Positions 37,916 to 48,950 of a stretch of DNA of 64,000 nucleotides are shown piece by piece (within the stretch, counting starts at the first letter, position 1; each line of letters begins with the position of its first letter). The stretch is taken from NCBI RefSeq assembly GCF_040807025.1, contig NC_090952.1, forward strand, positions 7,084,001 through 7,148,000. The letters run 5' to 3'. Under the pieces are notes generated by a model. That model made no database searches. It was given only the letters and a program-made list of their open reading frames with translations, and had not been told where the DNA came from. Source of the DNA: Struthio camelus. Taxonomy: Eukaryota; Chordata; Aves; Struthioniformes; Struthionidae. The position numbers and the translations under genes were made by a program.

Positions 37916-40900
37916 TTGGTTAGTCACCATCTCTCCCTAGTTTCTCTCTGCACGTTGGCTGGCTGAGTGATTCTGACTAGTAGGTTTTTTTTCATGCGTA
38001 AAACCTCTGCGTAAGCAGTTAAAGATAAATAATTCAGCGCTGCAGTTAAGAACTGATGCGCTGGTAAACCAAGGCGAGGTTACCGAGGGCCTTCTCCCCC
38101 GGCACCCCTCCCACCGCAGGCATTCCCTAGTCTCCTCCTCAGCCCCTGGATTGCCTTTTTCCTTCTCTCTCCTTTGCCCCTGGCTGCTGGACTCGGTAAG
38201 ACTTTGTTGAGAATATTGTTTGACTGATCTGGAACAAAGACATTTAAAACCAAAAATAGTACCGTATGCTTGGAGCTTTTTATCTTCATGGAGGGGCAGG
38301 TCTTCCTTTCTGTGCTGTTCGCTCCTGTATAGGGAAAACTTGGTTAAAGGCTGCTTCCTAGAGTAGGAGTCCAGGGGAGTAGGTTAAAATGCCATAGAAG
38401 CAAATGAGATTTTGAAGCTGCTTGTAAAAAAAACACTTTTTCAATCCAAAATGCTGCCTGTTCCTTGTCTTGCTGGGTCACACATTAGCAATGAATAAAT
38501 GGAGCCAGTTTTTACTCTAGTAAATACAAGTTTGACTTTCATTGAAAGAGCTGAGAGTTTTCCCCAAGATGAATTTTGCTGAGGACAAATAACCAAAACC
38601 AGAACATGGGAAAGCAATGTGGCTTTAGCTTAGAGCACCAGTAAGGCGGGATTTATCTTAGCTGTTTGGGGCTGGTTCTGTCTTGCTTTTCACTGATGAA
38701 TGGTTGCATTTGTCTTGTTGCTGTAGGTCTCTTGCGGAGTTTGGTCCTGGAGTGAGGGTGAAGGCCCTCCCATGCTTATTATTTCTCTCTGCTAACCCGC
38801 GGCAGAAACAAAATGCTCCCTGTTCTGCTGTTTTACTTCTTTTCAGCAGATCCTACTGTTTGGTTGTGGAGAGGTTCCTGCCCTGAAGACTTCAGAAACA
38901 AACGCTTGTTTATGAGTTGGCATTTGTGCTTGGCATGTTCTGGTTACCAGCAGGAGTTTTTAAAGCCACCGTGCCAGCTCGGTTTAGGATATGTTTAAAA
39001 CAAATCATATTCGATTGGTACAAGAAAGAAAATAGACTAACAAAGGCCCCTGAGACAAGTAAAACCTTCCCCTTGTAGTCCCCGGCATTCATGGAAAGGA
39101 AACAATCCTCTGAAACGTAATTAATTCTCAACATGTAAAGTCCTGCTAGCATTTGCTAGTGTTGCACTAATTAACCTTCAGGCTACTTCTGTCTGCTTCC
39201 CTTCCCCTCCTGTGAAATCAGCCCTATCTACAGGATTTGTTTCCACCTACCCAGCCAGCCTGTTTTGTTTGGTTCCTGAGAGCAGCAGCAGGGCAGGATT
39301 AGATGTCTGTAAGAGATAGTTCAGAATACGTAAGGTTGAAAAGGAAGCGGTATTGGTGGGATAATGCAGGGGTCCTCTTGCATTTCGTTTCTTAAGACGG
39401 AGCACTATGCAAAGGAGAACGGTTTGACCTTCTGCGCCATCCGGCTGTTCATTTTAACTCACTTGTCTTTGTGCCAGTATGTGTTTTGAGGGGATGCGTT
39501 CTCGGCCTGTGGCACCTAGGAAGCTTGTTTTACGTTAAAGCAGAGCCAAACAGCCCCAGTTATGGGTGAGGATCTCACTGGGGCTAGCAGCTGTGCGTAC
39601 AAACGTACCAAGTTTGTAGCGGTACTAGATGTTTTCAAATGCTGACCATCCAGCTCCTTTCAGCCGGCATCTGTCCGCTCAGAGCTGTCTGTCTTCAGCA
39701 CAGGTTTGTGTTACACTTCCTCCTCCAGCCCCAAGCAGTAATCGAGTGAGAAGCACTATTGTATGAATACACAGAGGTGACAGTGGTTCTTAGTCCCGTG
39801 TCTTCCACTAAGTACATCCGTGCCATACATCCATCCCACATGGGACGTTGATCCTGACCTAGGTGCTAGGCCAGCAGGCTCCAAAGCAGCAAAGACCTGG
39901 TGACATGGACTGCAAAATATTGTAGGTCCTTGGGTAGTCCTGAGTTTCTAGCTTGGGCTGTTGGGTCATTGGTAAGACTGTTGTTTGCATGAAGCTGTTA
40001 CAGCTGCGTGCAATGTTTCTGCACTGCACCTGGCATGATGGATGAAGCCCTGAAAGGGAAAGACTAATTGCACAGTGGCACCATGTTATTTGAGTTGCTA
40101 ATAACGAGTGTGTGTGGTGGTTGTCAGTTGTTTTAAAAGCTCCTTAATGCAAATAAATGCAGGGGTTATCGGCAGTTCAGCAATGCATCAGGCTTTTTTC
40201 CCCACTTCATCAGGAACAGTACTATCTTTTAGATCTTTGTCCAGGAACTGCTAAAAGCTGCATACCACTTAAAAAAAAATTCTCCATTTGGGTTGGTTTT
40301 AGGCCGTTGTTGTGGGAGAGGTGGTTATCTCCTGCAAAGCAGAACTTTACAAGTTCCCTGAAAAGAGAGTATAACAATATCAGCTGGGCCTGGGGAGGTG
40401 GAACATTGCAGATCTGCTGAGTGCTGTTTGGGTGCTAACAGGTTAGTTACCTCTAAACAAGATAAGCAGTCAGCAGCTAGGGGATGCTCAGCAGGGGGAT
40501 CATGATGGTGCAGCACTGCCTTCGTGTGCAACATGGCAATCCTGGGCCAAAAGGAAGAGACTGGCGAGTTGATTGATGCCAGCAGAGGCTCTGCAGACTC
40601 AGGCTGTGAAGCCTTCTTGAAACAGCGCTTGGCCTCATGAAGGGAAGCTACAGAATGACTCCCCGGAGACTTTAGATGTAAATAGCTCTGGGGGGCTTCT
40701 GGGCGCCTCATTCGGCCCAGCTAACCCCTCTCAGAGCAGCTGTGGCTGGGTAGTTGGTTTCTTCGTCAGGGCACCTTGTGGGCTGTCTCGGGTGCCGCGA
40801 TGGGATCGGCGCTCTTTGGGGAGATGGACGTGTGAAGCGTGAAGGTGACAGATGTAGGAACAGATGGTGCCTGAGATCGGTATGAAGTGAGGGGGAGCGG

Positions 40901-42140
40901 ACTCATTTTGGTGCATGGACCAATGTCAGCTTGGATGGGGAGGGCAGCAGAGAGGCCCTGGCCATAAAGGGTAACTTAAGAAGCCCCAAAATTCCCCCTG
41001 GGGCTTGAGTTGAACCTGAAGGGTCAAGACAAAAAGGATTTGTGAAAGGTTTGGGAATAATGAGGAGAAGGGAGTATCCAAAAGGAAAAGAGATGGAAAG
41101 AGTCATTTTCCTAAGGCCTGGACTTAGAAGAGGCAGGATAAGCGGTGCTTCAGCCTGCCAGCTAGAGCAAGCCTCAGCACTGCTCCTGAAGACAAGATCG
41201 TGGCCCTGGATGGAAGTGAAGTCAAACGTAGCTGGAGCCATTTCTTCTCGCTACCCGTGGATGTAGACACACAAGAAAATAGCAGGCAGTTTTCCGTAGG
41301 AGTTGAACAATTTCTACTGTAATTAAGTGGCCTAATTAGCACTCTATTAGCGCGTTATGCATTTGTTTCCTTTAGTGAGAAGTAGCCTACACACACTGCA
41401 ATAAGGCAATGAGTCAGCAACGCTGTAAAGCAGAAAACAGGGACAGTATGGTTATGATCCATGTTTTGCTTGAACTTCCCTAAAGCACACAGAAATGAGG
41501 GGATGCCCCAAAAGAGGGGAGAACACATCCGGGATCGCGTGCAAAGCAGCTCAACCCCGTGAGGCTTGGATTTCCCAGGGAAACTCTTTGAGACCTCCTT
41601 GTCTTTGCCTCCTTTGTATCCTCTACAGTATGAGTCAGATGAGCGCTAGGAAGACCTTTTCCTTTTTCTCTAAGTGACGGACAATTTGCAATGCGCTTTG
41701 CCTTAATATTTGGAAAAATTCAGGCTTGCAGCAGCGTTTTTGCAGGTGGTGGCCACGCAGTTGGAAAGCCGTGGCTCTTATCTCAGCAGCACGGCTCCGT
41801 TGCTGAAGGCCCCTGGCTTTGTGCTGGCCAAGAGGGAAAAGGTGGGAGGATGTTCGGTTGTAGCGAGAAATTGGGGCACCATCAAATTGCAACTGGAAGC
41901 CACGTCTGCTGGTCCCCCTTTCCCATTACCTGGCCATGTCTAGTTAAAAGGCGTCAGTGCCAAAAGATTGCTCAGTTATCAAACTTCTCCGGGTCCCTTT
42001 CTTTCCACCCTTGTGCCAGCAAACCCTCATCGCCTCCCCAGGAAGGGTAGGGCGAATTACACGAGAGAGAGGATGTAGCGGCGGTGGTGGCGACGAGTGT
42101 TATTCTTGGCAACGTTTTCCAATTCCCTCCTCCCCCTTTT
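37916..42140. other. Intergenic region between USP12 and the 42.2 kb exon-like block
   Basis: Mixed-composition DNA with scattered open frames on both strands, none recognisable or conserved-looking. No RNA gene or tandem repeat stands out. Confidence 0.5.
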
Positions 42141-42164
42141 TTTAAAAAAACTGTTCATTTTCAG

Positions 42165-42400
42165 ATTTTGAGTCACAATATTTCTCTAAGCGAAAGGGCG
42201 AAAGTCTGGAAGAAATCCAGTTGATTTCTTCAAACTTCTTTGGAATCACTGCAGAGGAAAAGAGCCAAGCTGTGCCGGTGTCTGCTGCAGATACCGATCT
42301 GGAAATGCCAGGGGTCTTGCTGAAGACTGAGCCCATCGGAGGCCCCGAAACAGTCGCCGGCCGCTGCGCCGAGGCCGGGCAGCAGCACCTCCTAAACTAA
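42165..42400 (+). other. Exon-like open block (possible terminal coding exon or conserved non-coding element)
   Basis: After a pyrimidine tract (42124-42143) and TCATTTTCAG (acceptor AG at 42163-42164) an open frame runs without ATG to TAA at 42398-42400. It has 78 sense codons with balanced, protein-like composition. It contains SKRKGESLEEIQLISSNFFG and later VLLKTEP, which fits a sumoylation-type motif (LKTE). I do not recognise the protein. The opposite strand is also open over much of it, so a conserved non-coding element is an equal alternative. No partner exon was found upstream. Confidence 0.3.
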
Positions 42401-42899
42401 AGGGCATGTGAAGCAACCAAAATGTAAATCTATTGATTGAATTATCTCTAAGGTGCAGTGAAGATGGTGAACTGAGATTTCACTCTTATTTTCCTGGTTT
42501 CTCATGGATGATACAAGACTGAATATAAATCTGATTTTGATTTTTTTTTTTTTTGGTGCATTTCAATTTATCCTGCCTTAGAAATGTCAGAAAGGTCGAG
42601 TTTCGTTTTTGCAAAAAGTTCATGGTAGTCCCCCAAGACGAGGGAGGTCAGTTAGTTAAATGTGGGAAAACAGGGTTTCTCCTAACTCTTTCTTAGCAGC
42701 TTGAGCGAAGCATTTCAAGCAGGTTAAATACCATCAGAACGGAAGAATTTCCCTGAGATTTGGAAACCACGTTGCCTTCGGGTTATTTTCAAACAAAGAA
42801 TATCTTCCAAAGAAACGGAGACCTCCCAAAAATAAGGTGTGTGAAACTGAGGGATCTAGTTCAGTGGTCTTGAGAGCCCCCAGCTCAACCTGCAGCGCT

Positions 42900-45800
42900 G
42901 AGAGTTGCCAGCAGAAGGGCAGGAATTGGGGCAACGCCGCCGGGAGCCGTGTCCCGTCTCCGAGGAAAAGCCAGCAAGGGGATGAGACTGAAGAAAGCCG
43001 CCGTGTGAAACGGGCCCCGCTGGAAAGGGGTTTGCAAACGGGAGCATCGTCTGCGCTGCTGCGGGAAGGAGCCAGAGGGAAAGCGGGGAGGGAGAAGAGC
43101 GGCCTCCAAGAGGCGCCCTCCAAGCTTATTGCGCCCTGCGGAAGACGAGGCGGCTCCAAAAGTTCTTCTCGTCGCGGGGGAAAAAAACCCAAGAATTCAC
43201 CCCCCGCCGCCTCGCTCTTCCCCGAGCGCGTTTAATCATTTGCGAGTTAGTCATATTCCTAAGAAAAGAAAACCGAGCGTGATGGTGAGTGGCAGCTCCC
43301 AAAGAACTGTAACTAATTTTATCTCGGCACAGAAAAAAATAACGCGAAGGGCTAGCGAAGCTGGCTGGAAGGCAGCCGAGCTCCGCTTTGAGTCGGAAAA
43401 AGCTGGGATTTCTGATGCTGCAAAATCGCTGGAGAGTCTCCACCGCGCGGTGGGTCCCCTGGCTCGCTGGCCCTCTCCCCTTGCCCTTCTCGCCGCCCAA
43501 GGTTTAATTGCCGGCTTTTACTTGCCGTGGTTTAATCCAGACCTTGGGTTTTCCTCCGAAGCCAGCGTGGTTTGGAGATGGAGGCAGCAGGAGCGTTTAG
43601 TGAGGTCTTCGTTTGACTTTTGCCAAAATCGCTGCTCTTCACCTCGGCCATTCCCAGCTCCACAATGGCGCCGTCAGCTGCCGCGTTGATCGTTGCACTC
43701 GACGGCCCCATCGTCACTTCCTGGGACACCGGGAACATAAAGGGCGTTTTGATTCCCCCCCTCCCCCCAATTTCCATTGTTGCAACGATGCTCTCGCAAA
43801 CACGCTGAGACTTCCCGTCCCGCTGCCCGCTTCGCATCCCGGCACGTGCAGGGTCCTGCCCCGCCAGCCAAACTCGGTATTGGACCAGTTTGATCCTTGG
43901 CCGACGTCACCCACCCATCTGAAAGCTGCGATGGACGTGTCCGTTGGGTCGGGCCTCAGTTGGGCTCCCCGCGCAGGTACGCCCGCCGCGGGCGCGCGGA
44001 TCGCCGCGCAGAGCAGGCCCCGGCTGGCTGGTTCGGCTCTCGTCTGGGAGACGCCGGTCAAAACCCAGAGCAACCCCGAAGAGAAGAGCAAAGCCTTCGT
44101 GGCACAAAGGGCTCTTTTGCTGCCCGATGGAGCCGCCGAGCGACTCAGAGCGGCGCCGGGAGGGAGACGCGGCGCTCGCCGGCTCCTGGGGCCGACGCTG
44201 CGGCGGGGACGTTTCCATCCCGCGGCGGCTGCGTGGCGTCCCGTCCCTTGGGGGTGGGCGGTGATGCCCGGAGCCCCGAATGGTCGCTCTTTCCCCCCGT
44301 GCTGGGAGTCGGGGCCCGAGCGGCAGCCTCGGCTCCGCGTTTCGCGTGCTTCGTTTTCTCAGCGGGGCGCTGCTTAAACCGAATCGCGCCGCCTTCGGCT
44401 TCCGCGCCGCCTGATGGACTTGCTGAGGGATTTAGCTAACAACGCTAGTAGTGAGCGATCAAATGAACTTTGCATCGAGTAGCGGCTCTGTCCCTGCTCG
44501 GAGCATCGACCCTCCCAGTTCCAGCGAAGGAGATGCCGGCGAGCCAAAGCAGCCTGCGCCTTGCGGTGAAGTCCCTTATATTTCGCTCAACCTGCCGGCA
44601 AAGCCCTCCGTGAAGGCACCGCTCTGCAAGGGGGTGGCCGGCAGCACCCCAAATTTGGGGGAATTAAATAAGGGCTCCGGGCTCGCCGCGCTTTATTTCA
44701 TTTTCTTTTTATTTTTCTCCCTGGGTTTGGATTTTGTCTTCTTAAAAAGCCGGCTGGCTAAAAATAGCCCGCCGCCCGCCCGCCCTCCGCCTGCAGCACC
44801 GCCGCGCGGCTCTCCCGCCGGCTGCTGACCTTCAACGCGCGGGAACCGGCTGCGCTGAGTTCGCTGCTTCCGGCTTCCACCTTGGCGGACCGGCTGGCGG
44901 CGGCGGCCTCTGCTCGGCTCGTCAAGGAGGAAGCCCTTCGCCTCTCGCGCGTCTGGAAAGAGAGGGGGCCAGCCTCGGCGGGGGAGCCCCGGCGGGAGGA
45001 AGGATGCGGCGGGCAGGGATGCGCGCCGCCCGGCGCTGCTGGAAGCCGTCGGGGCGCGGGGAGGCGAATGCAGGTCTCCGAGAGGCAGGCTGAGGGCCGG
45101 GCGTTGCTCTCCTGTTGGCGCAGAGCTGCCGGCTGCGGAAAGGCCCTCCAACGACACGTTTCTCCAAAAAGTTACAGCCAAGGGGGGCTGGCGGCTCGGG
45201 CGGGCTCTGGTCATTTTGCCGCCCGTGTTTCCTCCATCGCAAAGAGTCATTAAGATAATTAAGGTATTGTCTCTCGCTGGTGAGGAATCGCTGCAGCAAC
45301 CAGGCCGCAAGTGATGCGTGCCACACGATGGCACTGATACGGGGGGGGGGGACGGGACAGACGGTCGTGACAAGCGAGAGGCGAGCGGGACGGCGCTGAG
45401 TCCCGGGCGCGCGGCATCCCGGCTGCTCTCCCGCGCCGAGCGTTGGGAAGGAGCAGGGAGCCTTCGCTCCGAACATCGAGGTATCCCCGGCTGGCTTTCC
45501 CGCGGCCCTGCGCCGGGCGGGCTGGCTTGGGGGCCGCTCCCGAGGAGGAGGAGGAGGAGGAGGAGGAGGAGGAGGAGGAGGAGGAGGAGGAGGAGGAGGA
45601 GGAGGAGGAGGAGGAGGAGGAGGAGGAAGGACACGGAGCGGCCGGGGGCTGTGATTTCACGCCGGCTCCTGCGGAAAGGTGGGGAGGCAGGGGTGCAAAG
45701 CCGCGAACAGAGAGCACAGGGCTGTGCTTGGCTTCGCGGGTGTCGTAGCCGGCTTTCGCTCGACTTCAAAGCCGAGAACGCGTTGCCCGGGGTTTTATTA

Positions 45801-46400
45801 AAACCGGCCTCCTTCCTGCCCAGCCGGAGAGGAGCTGGAGAGGTCGGAGGGCCTCTGAGCGCGCCGGGCTGGCGGCTCCCCCCCGACCCGGGGCGCTGCG
45901 GGCCACCTGAGAGCTCGCCCGCCCGAGGTGACGTCCTCCCCGGCCCTCGGGCGACCTGCTGGCTGGCACGGCGAGCCCAGAAATCCCGGCCTGGCCTCTC
46001 CGCTCGGGGCGAGAGCGCCGCAACGGCCCCGGCTCTCTGATATCTCGCCGGGCGCCGCGCTGTAGCCCGGGCTGCCGCTCTTCCTCTTCTGGGAGCTGGC
46101 CCTCCAAGCAGCCGCCGGGGAGATCTTTGGCGGCGGGGCTAGCGAGCGCCGCTAGCCCCTGCCGTCTGCAGAGCCGGGGGATTGCCCGGGTTGCCGGCGA
46201 TTGCCGCTGCTCTGCTTCGCCCTCGCCGCGCGGCGCCTTCGCGCGCCGGGCTGGCCGCTCGTGCCTCCTCCGGGACGGCTCGCTGCAGGCCCGGCTTTGG
46301 AAAGATCATGTTGGCGACAGGAGGTGGCCCCGGCTGGCAGCGAGAACGTCAGGCAGCAAAGCACCGTCCTGCGCTGATTCGCACAAACCCTCCGGTCTTT
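42900..46400. promoter_or_regulatory. Orphan CpG-rich domain
   Basis: About 3.5 kb of GC- and CpG-rich DNA with no recognisable protein-coding exon, lying 7 kb after USP12 and 10 kb before the receptor gene. It holds a consensus MEF2 site (CTAAAAATAG, 44758-44767), CRE-like GACGTCA (43900-43906) and TGACGTC (45929-45935), a GAG microsatellite, and homeodomain cores TAATTA at 45257 and 46481. It could be a distal promoter or 5' exon region of the receptor gene, a non-coding RNA promoter, or a Polycomb-bound developmental region. The choice cannot be made from sequence. Confidence 0.5.
45542..45625 (+). repeat. (GAG)28 microsatellite
   Basis: 28 uninterrupted GAG units. In reading frames this gives poly-Glu, poly-Gly or poly-Arg on the plus strand and poly-Leu, poly-Ser or poly-Pro on the minus strand, which explains the long spurious open frames here. 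Perfection over 84 bases predicts length polymorphism. The purine/pyrimidine strand bias could allow triplex (H-DNA) formation. Confidence 0.95.
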
Positions 46401-47056
46401 TTTTTTTAATAACGATTCTTTTCTCCAAGCTCGGTTTTTCCCCCTCCAAAAACACAGACAACCTTCCTCACTGCTAGAAGGCTAATTAAATTATTGCTAA
46501 TCGTTATTTACTACAGCAGTCGCTCTCTCTGCCTTTCACCCTGCAAGATCTCAGCGCCTTTCTGTGGCTCGGTGAATCACAGCGCCGGGGAAAGGCAGTC
46601 GCGTCTGAGCACGGCCGCGGCAGCCAGCTAGGGCACCAAATAGAGCATGAGAGGAGGAAGAAACAACCCAAAAGGCATTTCTTTCTGAAGGAAAAACGTC
46701 CGCGCGCAACCTCGGCCCCTGAGAGCTGTGTTGACATAAGGGTATTACTGCAAGAGTGAACCAAGGTGTTGTAAAAAGGGTTTCTTTGGATCAGCAGAGC
46801 AGCAGAGCTTAGTAACTTGGAGCAACGTTGTCTGGATGGGAACAATTCCACGGAAGGGACAAGGAAAAAGCCTCCCCTTGGTGTGACCTGCTGGCAGCAG
46901 AAATCAGGAGGAGAAGTCAGAGCTAGCCTTCAAGCTGTAGGGCTGCCTCTGACCTCCCGGTACGGGTCACGCCTGGGCGGCTCTGCTGGCACTGTGGCTT
47001 CAGCAGCATGGGAACATCGTGGCGGCTTGTCATTGCCTCAGCTTATCCACGCTGGT
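46401..47056. other. Intergenic with homeodomain-core cluster
   Basis: At 46480-46505 a short AT-rich stretch contains TAATTAAATTATTGCTAAT, several homeodomain cores together, at the edge of the CpG-rich domain. The remainder up to the minisatellite shows nothing recognisable. Confidence 0.35.
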
Positions 47057-47533
47057 GGGGTCCTGGCCCCATGCATGAGCCAGCGGGGCCCTGTCCTCAT
47101 GCGTGCGCCAATGAGGTCCTGTCCCTGTACACGTGTGCCAGTGCGGTTCTGTCCCCAAGCATGAACCACTGGGGTTCTGCGCCCACAAACATGCAGTTGG
47201 GTCCTGACCCCATGCACACACCAGTGAGGTCCTGACCCCATGCATGCACCAGTGAGGTCCTGACCCCATTCATGCACCAGTGAGGTCCTGACCGCATGCA
47301 TGCACCAGTGATGTCCTGACCCCATGCATGCACCGGTGAGGTCCTGACCCCATGTACGCACCAGTGAGGTCCTGACCCCATGTACGCACCAGTGAGGTCC
47401 TGACCCCATGCATGCACCGGTGAGGTCCTGACCCCATGTACGCACCAGTGAGGTCCTGACCCCATGCATGCACCAGTGAGGTCCTGACCGCATGCATGTG
47501 CCACTGGGGTCCTATCTTCACACATGCGCCAGC
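47057..47533 (+). repeat. 28-bp minisatellite, 17 units
   Basis: Head-to-tail units of 28 bases beginning GAGGTCCTGACCCCATG; 477 bases in all. The middle units (about 47196-47475) are nearly identical and the first five and last two are degraded, typical of array edges. Variants alternate ATGCATGCACC and ATGTACGCACC and the A/G in CACCAGT or CACCGGT, showing unit-block duplication. Because 28 is not a multiple of three and no minus frame has a stop, all three minus frames stay open; no gene is implied. Confidence 0.95.
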
Positions 47534-48519
47534 AAGGTTGTAAAACAGCAGCACATCCTTAAGCAGGTGGAGCTCACTGCAGAGGCTCCCATGGGTGCCC
47601 TTACTTGGGGCACGCTCCTGAGCGGCCCCTCTGAGCCTGGACCTGCAGCCAGAGTGCTGTGAGCCCAGCTCCAGGGACCAGGACCCGCAAGAGCCTTACA
47701 GGGTGAACCCGCTGGTGCAAACGGCTTTCTGGGTGACAAAAAACAAGCAGAACCTCGTCCCGAGTAGCTGCCCCCACCCCTGCACGGCTGCCGGTTGTCT
47801 TGGGGCAGGTCCTGCGGGGATGCAGCATCTCCATCGCCAACGCCATAGCATGTCCCCAGGAATGTCCCCAGCTAATCTGTGCTTGGCAGACGGGGGGCGG
47901 CGAGAAGGTCTCCGCGAGCACCTGGCGTTCACGCTGCCAGCAGTCACGCTGCGATTTTGCGCCTGCGCGGCCCTGAGGGTGCAACAAAACGTGGGAGCGT
48001 TTTTACAGCCACTAACTGTAACGGTGCAGCGAGACGCTGGGTTCCCACCATCCATGCGCTCAGCAACCCAGAAATACCTCCCTTCGGCGCAGGCAGCACT
48101 GGGGGAAGTTCTCTCATGCCTCTACCGTGCCCGGCGTCCTGGGACCCTGTCATCCCCATCGCTACGCAAAAATTGCCATCCACCTGCATTTCTGAGAGGG
48201 AAAAATATGGTTGCAACCATAGTTTCAGGCATGGCAGCAGAGGTCACTTCTGAAAGCCGAGCCCTTGATCCGGTCCACGATAGCAGCCTGTAACAGAGAT
48301 TTTTTTTCAGCCAAATCAACTAGTTGTTGTCAAAGCTGAACGGTTTGACAAGCCGGACTCCCACCTTCCTGCCTCTACCGTCTCCATCGCCGCTGGCCCC
48401 GCGTTTAACGTTATCACAGTCTTTTTTATCCGGAAAACCCATCACTAAACCCCATTTCTTCCTCCTCCCCTTAGACTGGGCTGAAACGCTGTGTCCAAGC
48501 AATGCAGTTGGCAAAGGAA
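47534..48519. other. Intergenic, no feature recognised
   Basis: Moderately GC-rich DNA with overlapping open frames on both strands, none recognisable. Confidence 0.45.
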
Positions 48520-48950
48520 AGGGCGCCTAGAGACGCCCCCGTTCTCCGGGGGCGGCCGGGGCCGTAAAACGGCCTCGTTACGCAGCGCTGCAGCCGCAAA
48601 GATTATGCGAAGCCTTGTAAGGCAGAGCTTCGCCCGCTCAGCCACGGCACGCGGCCCTGCAAGGCCCCGCTGGGGAAGGCTCGCGGGCGCAGCGCTGCCG
48701 TTGTGCCGCCCCGATTAGTTAGCACTGCTAATTATAGCCGCGCTCTACTTCTTCTGATTTCAAGCACCGTTGGAGTAAGAGGGACCGAGAGAGCCAGCCG
48801 CAACGAGCCTGCATCCGCTTGCCTCCGAAAAGACGCTGGCATAAAACGCCGGGTAAACGCGGACGTGCATTTCCAGCGCTCGGCAGCTAGGGCGGGAAGA
48901 GCACAGTAGCTCGTCTACCGCGGAGGGGTAACGACGCTTTACCTTAGAAT
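48520..48950. promoter_or_regulatory. Small CpG cluster
   Basis: CpG-dense stretch with an inverted repeat GGCCGTAAAACGGCC (48560-48574) and a homeodomain core TAATTA (48729-48734). No coding exon recognised. It may be a small CpG island or enhancer. Confidence 0.35.

Noticed and set aside
40520-40640. Short plus-strand frame MAILGQKEETGELIDASRG
   Set aside because: Protein-like wording but only 35 codons from the ATG with stops on both sides and no splice context; the opposite strand is open for longer.
44451-44828. 125-codon plus-strand frame with a hydrophobic stretch (ALYFIFFLFFSLGLDFVFL)
   Set aside because: The hydrophobic part is a T-rich tract; no homologue recognised, and the C-terminus is Pro/Ala-rich CpG sequence. 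Could be rescued by spliced reads.
44693-45769. 358-codon minus-strand open frame with a long poly-Leu run
   Set aside because: The leucines are the GAG microsatellite read backwards; the plus strand is open as well, and the region is CpG-rich, which removes stops in every frame. No domain seen.
47038-47554. Three minus-strand open frames over the minisatellite
   Set aside because: All come from a 28-base unit with no stop in any minus frame; the identical repeated peptide in each frame is a by-product of the tandem array.
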